Below, piece after piece: positions 8,572 through 16,065 of a DNA stretch of 64,000 bases. The stretch is from Oscillospiraceae bacterium (lineage in GTDB: Bacteria > Bacillota > Clostridia > Oscillospirales > Oscillospiraceae). The notes under the pieces are model-generated. The model was given only the letters and a program-made list of their open reading frames with translations. It did no database searches and was not told the DNA's origin. Each line of letters opens with the position of its first letter. Positions within the stretch are counted from its first letter, which is position 1. The position numbers and the translations under genes are program-made. Location: contig JAFROD010000048.1 of NCBI GenBank assembly GCA_017429835.1, positions 1 through 64,000 of the forward strand, read 5' to 3'.

Positions 8572-9477
8572 TCAACGGTTAGCAATCCATTTCAGTTCCG
8601 TGTGATCCCACTTCGCATTGAACTGCACCTCATTGATTATCGCATCTGCAACAGGTGAAAGGAATGCCTGTATGCGCTCAATCGCTTCCTCGAGAGTGAC
8701 TGGTAGCATCGCTCTTTTCTTCTTCACAAAAGCGTACCACCTCAATCTGCGAAGCGGTTCTTCCGCAAAGCCATCCTCGAACGCCACGATCTCACGCATT
8801 GACGTTTTTCTGTGTTCGAAGGTTTCTTTCAACGCTTCGCGCAATTCTTCCCCATCGAAATCAAACCGTTCGGAAAGGACGTAAATATCGTAATAATCCT
8901 TGAAACGAGAGTTATCATAGGCGAGCGACACGATCGCCTCGAATTTTTCCGCAACAGACGTTGAGAGCGAATACGCAAATACATGCGGGCGTTCATCGCT
9001 CAAAAGTACGGGGAAATCCATCTCGACCTTCCCCGGATAGATCGTATCGCCGAAGCCGATATCGATAGAAACAGGAATTCTCGTTCGATCCAGAAAAGCC
9101 GTGATCGTGACTCTTGCACCGTGGTACTTCTTAAACTCTGTAATTGGAACAATCTGGAGCGTGTTCAGGTCAAACCGAAGCGGATCATCGGCATTCAAAG
9201 AAAATATGTCGTGAAACGCCTCTGTGAGTTTTTCGGTCTCATTGCTGATATTCTGCGCCAACAAATCAATATCCGTAGTGGATCTGGCGTATGCGCCGCC
9301 AAACATTGCATACAGGAAGATGCCGCCCTTCAAAACGAAGTTTCCGGCATATCTTGAAATTGAAATTCTATAAATCGTTCTTTCAAGGCCGTAAACGAAC
9401 AGCAGTTCCTGCAGCGTCTTCCCGGTTTCTTTGCTTCGGTTTTTTAGTCTGTCTTTTACCGATGCGACACTATTCAT
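8572..9477 (-). CDS. AbiEii-type nucleotidyltransferase toxin
   Basis: A 301-residue protein with the nucleotidyltransferase motif GGAYARSTTDIDLL near residue 60, which provides the paired metal-binding aspartates of the AbiEii/AbiGii toxins. These type IV toxins block growth by nucleotide transfer, to tRNA in characterised relatives. The start codon overlaps the stop of the upstream antitoxin gene (ATGA), so the two are translationally coupled. The pair probably stabilises element A or defends against phage. The call is firm at family level; the actual target is not known. Confidence 0.9.
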   Translation of the reverse strand: MNSVASVKDRLKNRSKETGKTLQELLFVYGLERTIYRISISRYAGNFVLKGGIFLYAMFGGAYARSTTDIDLLAQNISNETEKLTEAFHDIFSLNADDPLRFDLNTLQIVPITEFKKYHGARVTITAFLDRTRIPVSIDIGFGDTIYPGKVEMDFPVLLSDERPHVFAYSLSTSVAEKFEAIVSLAYDNSRFKDYYDIYVLSERFDFDGEELREALKETFEHRKTSMREIVAFEDGFAEEPLRRLRWYAFVKKKRAMLPVTLEEAIERIQAFLSPVADAIINEVQFNAKWDHTELKWIANR

Positions 9478-10061
9478 AGAAGAACCTCCATATACGTTCC
9501 CAGTATCTTCTTGCAGCCAAGCGAATCTGCGTAGCGGTGGAGTTTGATCAGATCGCGGTCATCCCTCGCCAGATAATTTTTCAGGATTTCTTTTACTTCT
9601 TCAATCCCAGCTCTGTTCCGATAGTAGAGAATATCAATCACCGTTTTCTCAATATCGTAGATCCGGAAATGCATGCCGTTCTCCGTCCGATCTACCTGAC
9701 CGAGGTCATATCGCTTCTTCGCAAAATACCAGACATTCATCGGCGGCCACTCCGGCAGGGACGAAATTTTCATATCTCTTGCGATGGCAACGTCCACGCC
9801 GTCCGGAAGATAGTTCGTAAGTCCGTAGTATCGTGCGGCACTCATCATACAAACGACGCTTTTCGGCGCAAATACGCTCGTCAGAGCGAAGTCCGAATCC
9901 TCTCCTACAAAGGAAACGTTCTCATACACCTTATTATTCAGTTTAATCAGTTCGCCCGCTGCAACAAGCTTACCGATTTTGTAATAGGTCAGTCCCGATG
10001 ACAGCAGCTCAGGCATTGTATAAAAATGCCGATCCGGTCGCAGAATTGGTTGCTCGTTCAC
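9474..10061 (-). CDS. AbiEi-type antitoxin with winged-helix N-terminus
   Basis: A 195-residue protein. The start is GTG 10061 with GAGGTGG upstream. An N-terminal winged-helix segment (YTMPELLSSGLTYYKIGKLV) fits the AbiEi antitoxin DNA-binding domain, which usually represses its own operon. The C-terminal part (IYDIEKTVIDILYYRNRAG) is typical of the antitoxin domain that counteracts the nucleotidyltransferase. It precedes the toxin with a 4-bp overlap, the standard order for type IV toxin-antitoxin operons. Confidence 0.87.
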   Translation of the reverse strand: MNEQPILRPDRHFYTMPELLSSGLTYYKIGKLVAAGELIKLNNKVYENVSFVGEDSDFALTSVFAPKSVVCMMSAARYYGLTNYLPDGVDVAIARDMKISSLPEWPPMNVWYFAKKRYDLGQVDRTENGMHFRIYDIEKTVIDILYYRNRAGIEEVKEILKNYLARDDRDLIKLHRYADSLGCKKILGTYMEVLL

Positions 10062-10470
10062 AAAACCACCTCGCTATTATTGTCGAGGCAAGTATATCAC
10101 AGCGGCGTGTCGATTTCAACCGTTTTCTGCAATTTTTCAAATTTGCAGAAAAATTTTTAATTCTGTGAATACATATGCCGCTCTTTTTGACGTCCCTCCG
10201 CATCTATTTGCGCTTCATCAATGGGATTCTCAAAATAGTTGAAACTTTTTTCTGAAAAAAGTTCCGAAAACGGATTCCAATTTTCCTATAAGTAGTGGCA
10301 TACGAAGAAAGCCAAAAGATACTGCCAATCCCGCTTGCATTTTTGCAAGATTACGATCAGATATATCTGTTTTTCTTGCAAATGTGCCTGATTTTTACCT
10401 TCTGCGTCATTTTTGGCGTATAATCACGACAAAACAGAAAACACACAGGAAGCAGTGCAGCTCAATAAAT

Positions 10471-10517
10471 GATATTTCGGCAGATTTTTATAAATCACAA
10501 AAATCTGCCGAAATATC
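10471..10517. repeat. 19-bp perfect inverted repeat in a gene-free stretch
   Basis: GATATTTCGGCAGATTTTT (10471-10489) and its exact reverse complement (10499-10517) flank a 9-nt loop. The stretch 10062-10538 has no credible gene. The hairpin sits immediately before a truncated ATPase fragment and may be a transposon end or a terminator. Confidence 0.6.
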
Positions 10518-10538
10518 GTTGACCATCTCCGAAAGGTT

Positions 10539-10636
10539 GTCTATCTGTACTATTATCGCGCCAAAGACGCCAAGGAGTTCGACGTCATCATCGAAGGCGA
10601 CGGTAAGCTCTATCCGCTCGAGATTAAAAGGACGCC
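10539..10636 (+). pseudogene. C-terminal scrap of an AAA ATPase (DUF4143 type)
   Basis: In one plus-strand frame this reads VYLYYYRAKDAKEFDVIIEG then DGKLYPLEIKRTP. That is the typical end of the DUF4143 domain found in ATP-binding proteins with a nuclease-like fold. There is no start and nothing upstream belongs to the family. The match stops exactly where the next remnant ends on the other strand. Confidence 0.65.
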
Positions 10637-10939
10637 CTATAGAATGGTTGCTTTTATGCGTTTGATGAGCCTCTCTTTTAATTCCTCTGGTGTAGACCAC
10701 TGGATGATATTTATATGATTTATATCAAAATGGATTTTTTCTTTCCCAGAATTCCCCGCACCGGCCTTTTCTCCTTCAAACCAGTCTCGGCGGCAAGTAA
10801 TAATCACTTCTTTGCCTAATCCTTTTGCGTATCCAGCTTCATAGTAAACACCGCCACGATAGCCAGTCATATCCGCAATAACGAATCGTGATTCTTTTAT
10901 GCCTAAAATTATTTCATCGGTGATATCATTATCTCTTTT
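10637..10939 (-). pseudogene. Truncated nucleoside-deoxyribosyltransferase-like protein
   Basis: The frame reads RDNDITDEIILGIKESRFVI then ADMTGYRGGVYYEAGYAKGLGK and ends with KERLIKRIKATIL. The ADxTGxxxxVxYExGYAxGLGK pattern is that of the nucleoside 2-deoxyribosyltransferase/TIR-like fold. A stop lies immediately upstream at 10942-10940 and the N-terminal half is missing. The internal ATG at 10870 would give 77 residues without a good ribosome binding site. It is probably a remnant, possibly of a defence gene. Confidence 0.55.
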
Positions 10940-10956
10940 TCATCGCACTCTGATCC

Positions 10957-11256
10957 TTAGACAATGGTAAGGATATCGGAAAAGCCCGTGACCTCGAAAA
11001 TCTCCATCACGGTCTCACTGACGTTCGTCAGCGTCATTTCGCCCTGCTTGTTCATGACCTTCTGGGCGGACAGCAGCACCCTCAGACCGGCGGACGAAAT
11101 GTAATCCAGCTTCGCAAAGTCCAGCTTCAACTCCGTCAAGCCGGGCCGAAGCGCATGCAGCTCCTTCTCCAGTTCCGGCGCGGTAACGGTGTCCAGCCGT
11201 CCCTCCAATGATACGATTGCGCTTTGATTTTCCTTGGTTTTGTTGATGTTCAGCAT
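10957..11256 (-). CDS. STAS-domain anti-sigma-factor antagonist (SpoIIAA/RsbV-like)
   Basis: A 99-residue single STAS domain. The start at ATG 11256 has GAGGA upstream and matches the family start. The segment LDYISSAGLRVLLSAQKVM contains the conserved serine that RsbW/SpoIIAB kinases phosphorylate and PP2C phosphatases dephosphorylate. It is the last gene in a same-strand block that also holds a MATE exporter with a fused RsbW-like domain and a SpoIIE phosphatase remnant, the other two classes of a partner-switching pathway. No sigma factor gene is nearby, so the target may be the exporter domains themselves (inference). Confidence 0.88.
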   Translation of the reverse strand: MLNINKTKENQSAIVSLEGRLDTVTAPELEKELHALRPGLTELKLDFAKLDYISSAGLRVLLSAQKVMNKQGEMTLTNVSETVMEIFEVTGFSDILTIV

Positions 11257-11350
11257 TGCATGATTCCTCGTTAATAAATTTCGAATTCTTCCTTTCCTCT
11301 GGAATAACAGAATATTCCGCACAATCTGTATAATCGCGTGAGATTCATTT

Positions 11351-11728
11351 TCAGTCTTTGATATGCTGGCAGAGGTCGAAGGCAAAGCCGGAGGGAGAGA
11401 CGACCATCGCGGACTTGTTGGTCGCGGTGTCGAGCGTTTCCCCGGTAGCCTTGACGTTCCGGAAGCCCTTTGCTTTCAGGAATTCCAAAGCCTCGTCAAA
11501 ATCGTCTACATTCATGCGGATGAGGGACAGATCCCTGGGGACCGGCGCCTGGGCCACGTCTACGCAAAACCCGTTTGCGTCCTTCATGCTGACGCTGGTG
11601 ATGTTGGTCCCGTTGTTTTCAACAGCGTTGATGGTGTGCCGCCGCTCGAAGCCTAACGCCTCAAAAACCCGAGTGACAGAGGCGGCGTCCTTTGTTACGA
11701 TCAGGGGGTGAAAGCTTGTAATTTTCAT
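11351..11728 (-). CDS. VOC-superfamily (glyoxalase-fold) protein, copy 1
   Basis: A 125-residue protein with one complete vicinal-oxygen-chelate fold (MKITSFHPLIVTKDAASVTR; SLIRMNVDDFDEALEFLKAKG; MVVSPSGFAFDLCQHIKD). The start at 11728 has AAAAAGGAGAAATGTATC upstream. It is a clear paralogue of the next gene, 16 bp away. The substrate is unknown; small VOC proteins act in antibiotic resistance, methylglyoxal removal or ring cleavage. The metal ligands typical of glyoxalase I are not obvious. Confidence 0.85.
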   Translation of the reverse strand: MKITSFHPLIVTKDAASVTRVFEALGFERRHTINAVENNGTNITSVSMKDANGFCVDVAQAPVPRDLSLIRMNVDDFDEALEFLKAKGFRNVKATGETLDTATNKSAMVVSPSGFAFDLCQHIKD

Positions 11729-11744
11729 GATACATTTCTCCTTT

Positions 11745-12116
11745 TTACTTGATGTGCTTGACCACATTGATTGCGAAACCGGACGGTGCGATCATCACGG
11801 TGGATTTGGAAGTCTTCGTCAAGGCCGGGTGCGCACCGTAAATATCACGAAAGCCGAACGAGATTAGCAGCTTGACCGTCTCGTCAAAATCATCCACGTT
11901 CATGCGGATCAGCGTCATGGCCTCCTGTGGGATAACGTCATTTTGCGAGATGTCCAGCTTGAATCCGTTTCCGTCTTGCAGGCAGATGCCCGTGACGTCC
12001 AGCTCGCCGATTCCTTCCTTCAAATGCCGCTTCTCAAAGCCAAGCTCCTCGAACAGCCGAACGATCGGCGCTGCGTCCTTTGTCATGATTTGCGGATTAA
12101 ATGTGGTGATTTTCAT
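11745..12116 (-). CDS. VOC-superfamily (glyoxalase-fold) protein, copy 2
   Basis: A 123-residue paralogue of the preceding VOC protein. It shares MKIT(S/T)F, a TKDAA segment, LIRMNVDDFDE and an SPSGFA-like C-terminal motif (APSGFAINVVKHIK). The tandem arrangement points to a local duplication; two such units could form a heterodimer. It lies in the same-strand block as the Gfo/Idh-type protein and the MATE fusion. The substrate is unknown. Confidence 0.85.
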   Translation of the reverse strand: MKITTFNPQIMTKDAAPIVRLFEELGFEKRHLKEGIGELDVTGICLQDGNGFKLDISQNDVIPQEAMTLIRMNVDDFDETVKLLISFGFRDIYGAHPALTKTSKSTVMIAPSGFAINVVKHIK

Positions 12117-12247
12117 GTTTCGTTTCTCCTTTCATACCGGGATTGAACTCCCATAGAAACATTCGTCAGTGTTTCTACATCAAGACTTCCGAGGATGACC
12201 CGGCGCACAAGCACTAATGGTGATCCAGGCGTCTTTTACGTTTTATA

Positions 12248-13615
12248 TTATATGTCCGCAACAACGGATTCGCCTTGCTTTTCCAGAGAGAACGCGATCA
12301 CCTGCATCAGCTTCATCACGGGCAGGTGCTCTTTCAGCGCGCTGACCGTCTCCTCATCCCGCAACCAGCGGTTCATGATCCGCTTGTTGCTGGTGCTGTT
12401 GTAGCACTCGGGATAGAACTTTTTGAACTCGTATTCCTCGTCGGGCAGCAGCTTGGGATTGGCTCTCGTGATGACAATCGGCTTGACCGGCACGTGCTCC
12501 ACGAATTTCCCGTCGTCCCGGGGGATCTTGTAGCACTTGACGCTGGCGGCAAAGAGGGTGGAGAGCTGGATCTCCATATCCAGATTGGATACTCTGCCGT
12601 TCTTGTTGTACAGCCCCTCCGGGAACTCCGTCCAGGTTCGGACCGACGGTGTCGTCTGCTCCATGGCGATCGTACCCAGGGTGAGGACCCGTTTCGTCTC
12701 CTTGTCCCGCAGGCAGAAGGTCGAGGTGATGTCCGTCTCGCCCCAGTTTACGCCCTTGCCCTCGGTTTGCCACCAATCCGGGCAGTTGTCGTCGAAGCGC
12801 TCGCTGATCGGCTTCGGGATCCGGTCATTCTGATCGGTCGGATAGGCCGCGTAAGAGGTAAAGGCGATCTCAAACTGCTTCTCGGGATAGATCAGCTTGT
12901 TCAGCAGCAGAAAGCGCGCCAGCAGATCCACGTAATGATAGCCGCCGTGCATCAGCATACCGTAGCCGTAGCGATAGGGGTGATCCTCCCGCGTCAGGTA
13001 TTCCCGGTGCAGATTCCAGACGCCGCCCGCGTGCTTGATATGAAACGAGGTCAGCGGCGCGTCGTACTTCAGCATTTTCTCCCGGATCATCCTGTACACG
13101 ACGTCGGCGTAGATCTCGTGGCATCTGCCCAGCGTCATGACCGAGACGCGGCAATGGTTCTTTTCCGCCTGCTCCACGTAGTATTCCATCCGCTCGACCA
13201 TCAGTTCCGGGCAGAACTTCCCGTCCCTGAGCGGTAGCAACACCGGCTTTTCAACCAAACAGGAAATGCCGTGCTCCACGCAGTATTTTAGATACCGCTC
13301 GTGATAGCTGGCCTCTGTTGCGATGTAGACCTTGATCTCGCCATGCCGGGACTTGATCTCCTGCACAATGCCGTCAAATTCCGCCAACTGCTCCGCCTCA
13401 TGCAGGTGATCCGGTGTTTGCAGATAGTAGGTTTGTTCCGGTTGGATCAGGGCTCTTTTCAGATGCTTTTCGACTTCCGCGCGCTCCTTGACCAGATCGA
13501 CGATCGAGTACCCGTCGAGGACCCATTTCCGGATCGCCTCGTCCACAAGCTCCAGATACTTGTTCAGGACGATCTCGTCAAACCCTACGACAACCAAATG
13601 ACATTTATTAGACAT
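12248..13615 (-). CDS. Gfo/Idh/MocA-type oxidoreductase-like protein
   Basis: A 455-residue protein. The start at 13615 is preceded by AAAGGAGATACATCGGT. It begins with a Rossmann-like strand (CHLVVVGFDEIVLNKYLELV) and has the family signature IATEASYHERYLKYCVEHGI followed by SCLVEKPVLLP, where Glu-Lys-Pro is the typical nicotinamide-site motif. The C-terminal part is longer than usual. It probably uses NAD(P) to oxidise a sugar-like substrate. It follows the MATE fusion gene by 23 bp and is likely cotranscribed. Confidence 0.75.
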   Translation of the reverse strand: MSNKCHLVVVGFDEIVLNKYLELVDEAIRKWVLDGYSIVDLVKERAEVEKHLKRALIQPEQTYYLQTPDHLHEAEQLAEFDGIVQEIKSRHGEIKVYIATEASYHERYLKYCVEHGISCLVEKPVLLPLRDGKFCPELMVERMEYYVEQAEKNHCRVSVMTLGRCHEIYADVVYRMIREKMLKYDAPLTSFHIKHAGGVWNLHREYLTREDHPYRYGYGMLMHGGYHYVDLLARFLLLNKLIYPEKQFEIAFTSYAAYPTDQNDRIPKPISERFDDNCPDWWQTEGKGVNWGETDITSTFCLRDKETKRVLTLGTIAMEQTTPSVRTWTEFPEGLYNKNGRVSNLDMEIQLSTLFAASVKCYKIPRDDGKFVEHVPVKPIVITRANPKLLPDEEYEFKKFYPECYNSTSNKRIMNRWLRDEETVSALKEHLPVMKLMQVIAFSLEKQGESVVADI

Positions 13616-13638
13616 ACCGATGTATCTCCTTTGCCGGT

Positions 13639-15483
13639 TTACTCCGATGCATCCTTGACCGGCACAACGTATGCTTCCTCCCGTTCCGCGTCCAGCCATA
13701 GGATCAGGTTGTTGCTGCCGAAGGCGTTGAAATAACGGGTATCCTTCGCAAGACCCATGACCATACGGATTCCCATTCCCTCGTCGACCTCTCTGCCCGC
13801 ATTGGCTTTATCCCACGCGACGGGGTCAAAGGCCTGATTATAATCGCGCAGCGTCAGGCAGATCCTGCTGCCGCTGACAAACAGACGGTATTCCGCACCG
13901 GATGCCTTCCGGGCGTCGGGGCTGCCGTGCTGCACGATATTGCCTCCCATTTCCTCCATGAGCAGCGACATTCGCGTTGCGCTTTTCGCATCGGTCCCCT
14001 GGATGATGCAGAAGCCCTCCATCCGCTGACTTTCGCGAATTACGTCATCTATGGTAGAGACGCTTCCGTAAAGGTTGTCGCTTTTACCGCCGCCGAAGTC
14101 TTCTGGCAGGAGCATAAACTGCTCCACCCTGCGAGGGAACTTCTTGCTTTTCACCCAGAGGACCAGAAGGACCGATCCCAACACCAGGTATTTCCCCAGT
14201 GCAAGGGAGGCAAGCAGACCCTTAGAGCCGAAGGCAAAGGACAGCGCCGCCGCAGAGGCCAGAGGGAAAACAAAGCGATCCAGGATGTTCAGCAGGATCA
14301 CCGTGCGGTTTTTGCGCAGGCCCTTCAAATAGTTAATATAGATACAGACCGGGAAATCCGCGAGCTGAGAAACCGCCATGCAGCGGATTGCGAAGGTGCT
14401 GAACTCCGCCGTCTCCGGGTCTGCCGTATAAAAGCCGGCGATCTGCGGGGCGAGCAGAAAAACCAACGCAGCAGAAACGACGGCGAACCGCAGCGAGAGG
14501 CTCATGCCGTATTGGAACACGCGCTTGAGACCGACCTTGTCGTTGACACCGTGATAGATGCCCGTCATGGAGACCATGGTATATGCGATCCCGTCGGACA
14601 TGCAAAAGAGCACCATACTGAAATCATACTGGACGCCTCTGGCGACGAGCGCTGCCGTGGAAACTGCAAAAAGAAGGTTCAGTCGGTTGATCGCGACGTC
14701 CCGCAGACTGATCGCCAGGCTCTGCACCAGCGTCGGCGAACCGGTTTTGGCCAGCTCGGAGATCTCCTTGCGGCGAAATGCTTTCAGAGAGAAGCGGGCG
14801 CGGCCTCCCTTGCGCAGCAAAAATGTGACAAGCATCACAAGCTGAACCGTCAGAGATACGGACGTCGCGAGTCCCATGCCGAAGGTGCCCCAGTGCAGAA
14901 GCAGCGCGTTGACCAGATCGAGCACGACGTCGGTAAGGCACAGAACGAGCGCCGAAATGCTGAAAATCTTTTTGCCGTTGTCGAGGACGACGATCGGCCC
15001 GAGAATCTGCACGGCGATCAGCGCCGGGAGCCCAAACATGTAGCCGTGCATATAGTCAAGCATGTTTTCGTACAGGACGGGTTTTCCTGCCTTTGTCACG
15101 CCGCAGTAGGCCAGCAGCGGGTCCGGGACCGCGACGCAGAGCAGGATCAGAATTGCGGCGATCAGCAGTCCCGCCAGAACGCAGAAGGTGAAGACGCTGT
15201 TTGCCTGTTCTTTCTTTCCCTTGCCGATATAGCCTGCGCAGACGATCTGATTGCCGGAAGCGATGAACGACGCCAGCATCAGGAAGATGCCGTTGAGCGG
15301 TCCGAAGAGGGAAATCGCGGAATACGCGTCATTTCCCAAAAAGCGGCTGGTGATGACGCCGTCGAGGAACTGCGCCGCCGTACCGACAAACACCGTGAAC
15401 ATCATGGCAATCGAGGCGGAGAAGAACATCTTGGAGATGACGTCTTTTTGCCGGAGGTTTTTCAGTTTTGCCGAAATCTTCAT
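13639..15483 (-). CDS. MATE-family exporter fused to RsbW/SpoIIAB-like ATPase domain (copy 1)
   Basis: A 614-residue protein. ATG 15483 is used; TTG 15489 has better spacing from AGAGG and is an alternative. Residues 1-460 carry twelve hydrophobic segments of the MATE (Na+/H+-coupled multidrug) type. From about residue 475 there is a histidine-kinase-like ATPase domain: MSLLMEEMGGNIVQHGS (N-box Glu and Asn), LRDYNQAFDPVAW in place of the G1 box, and EGMGIRMVMGLAKD (G2 box). Such domains in RsbW/SpoIIAB phosphorylate STAS proteins. The fusion suggests export controlled by a soluble STAS protein, or an exporter acting as a phosphorylation platform. The region between the domains is short and charged. 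Confidence 0.85.
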   Translation of the reverse strand: MKISAKLKNLRQKDVISKMFFSASIAMMFTVFVGTAAQFLDGVITSRFLGNDAYSAISLFGPLNGIFLMLASFIASGNQIVCAGYIGKGKKEQANSVFTFCVLAGLLIAAILILLCVAVPDPLLAYCGVTKAGKPVLYENMLDYMHGYMFGLPALIAVQILGPIVVLDNGKKIFSISALVLCLTDVVLDLVNALLLHWGTFGMGLATSVSLTVQLVMLVTFLLRKGGRARFSLKAFRRKEISELAKTGSPTLVQSLAISLRDVAINRLNLLFAVSTAALVARGVQYDFSMVLFCMSDGIAYTMVSMTGIYHGVNDKVGLKRVFQYGMSLSLRFAVVSAALVFLLAPQIAGFYTADPETAEFSTFAIRCMAVSQLADFPVCIYINYLKGLRKNRTVILLNILDRFVFPLASAAALSFAFGSKGLLASLALGKYLVLGSVLLVLWVKSKKFPRRVEQFMLLPEDFGGGKSDNLYGSVSTIDDVIRESQRMEGFCIIQGTDAKSATRMSLLMEEMGGNIVQHGSPDARKASGAEYRLFVSGSRICLTLRDYNQAFDPVAWDKANAGREVDEGMGIRMVMGLAKDTRYFNAFGSNNLILWLDAEREEAYVVPVKDASE

Positions 15484-15569
15484 GGTCAAATCAAACCTCT
15501 ATCCGAACAATTCTATCTATCATGGTCGTGCACCGCCTCAATTCTTTTGTTTTTATTCAAGATACGAAA

Positions 15570-15992
15570 TCAGTCTGCGCCGTAAAATTCCGTGGTGGTC
15601 TTGTTGGTCTGGATCAGCACGGAGCTCTGGTTGAAGACGCGGATCATATCGTCTGCCGCCACGTGGACCTCGTCCAGCGTGGTGTCGCTCAGATAGATCA
15701 CGATGGTGTATTCCTGATAGCGGACACCTTCATACTCCCAGCCGCCGTTGGCCTCCTGGATCGTGTAGCCCCCAAAGTGGTCGATCAGGATCTCCTCTGC
15801 CTTGGCTCTGGCCTCCTCCGGGGTGAACACCGGCTCGTTGGTGTCCTTGTCGTTGGTGCCGAGATACAGCACGTACTGCGTGTCCTGCGTGTCCGGCGCG
15901 ACTGGCTTCAGCGCAACGATCAGGCTCACAACCGACAGACACAGGGCCACCAGGGAGATCACAAGCAGAATGCTCCCAATTTTCTTGCTCAT
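15570..15992 (-). CDS. Membrane-anchored or secreted DUF3574-like protein
   Basis: A 140-residue protein with an N-terminal signal anchor (ILLVISLVALCLSVVSLIVA). The outer domain reads YVLYLGTNDKDTNEPVFTPE, then DHFGGYTIQEANGGWEYEG and YTIVIYLSDTTLDEVHVAAD, which matches my knowledge of the DUF3574 pattern. Function is unknown. It lies between the MATE fusion and the phosphatase fusion on the same strand with 75-85 bp gaps, so it may work with either at the membrane. Confidence 0.7.
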   Translation of the reverse strand: MSKKIGSILLVISLVALCLSVVSLIVALKPVAPDTQDTQYVLYLGTNDKDTNEPVFTPEEARAKAEEILIDHFGGYTIQEANGGWEYEGVRYQEYTIVIYLSDTTLDEVHVAADDMIRVFNQSSVLIQTNKTTTEFYGAD

Positions 15993-16065
15993 ATCATTTT
16001 CCTCACTTTCGATCATTCATAGCGGAATCAATCCATGCAATCGGCGGCAACCTTCGCGGCACTGC

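Noticed and set aside
10384-10665. 93-residue plus-strand ORF
   Set aside because: Runs through the 19-bp hairpin and is out of frame with the recognisable DUF4143 fragment.
13927-15585. 552-residue plus-strand ORF opposite the first MATE fusion
   Set aside because: Antisense shadow; the reverse frame carries clear MATE and ATPase features.
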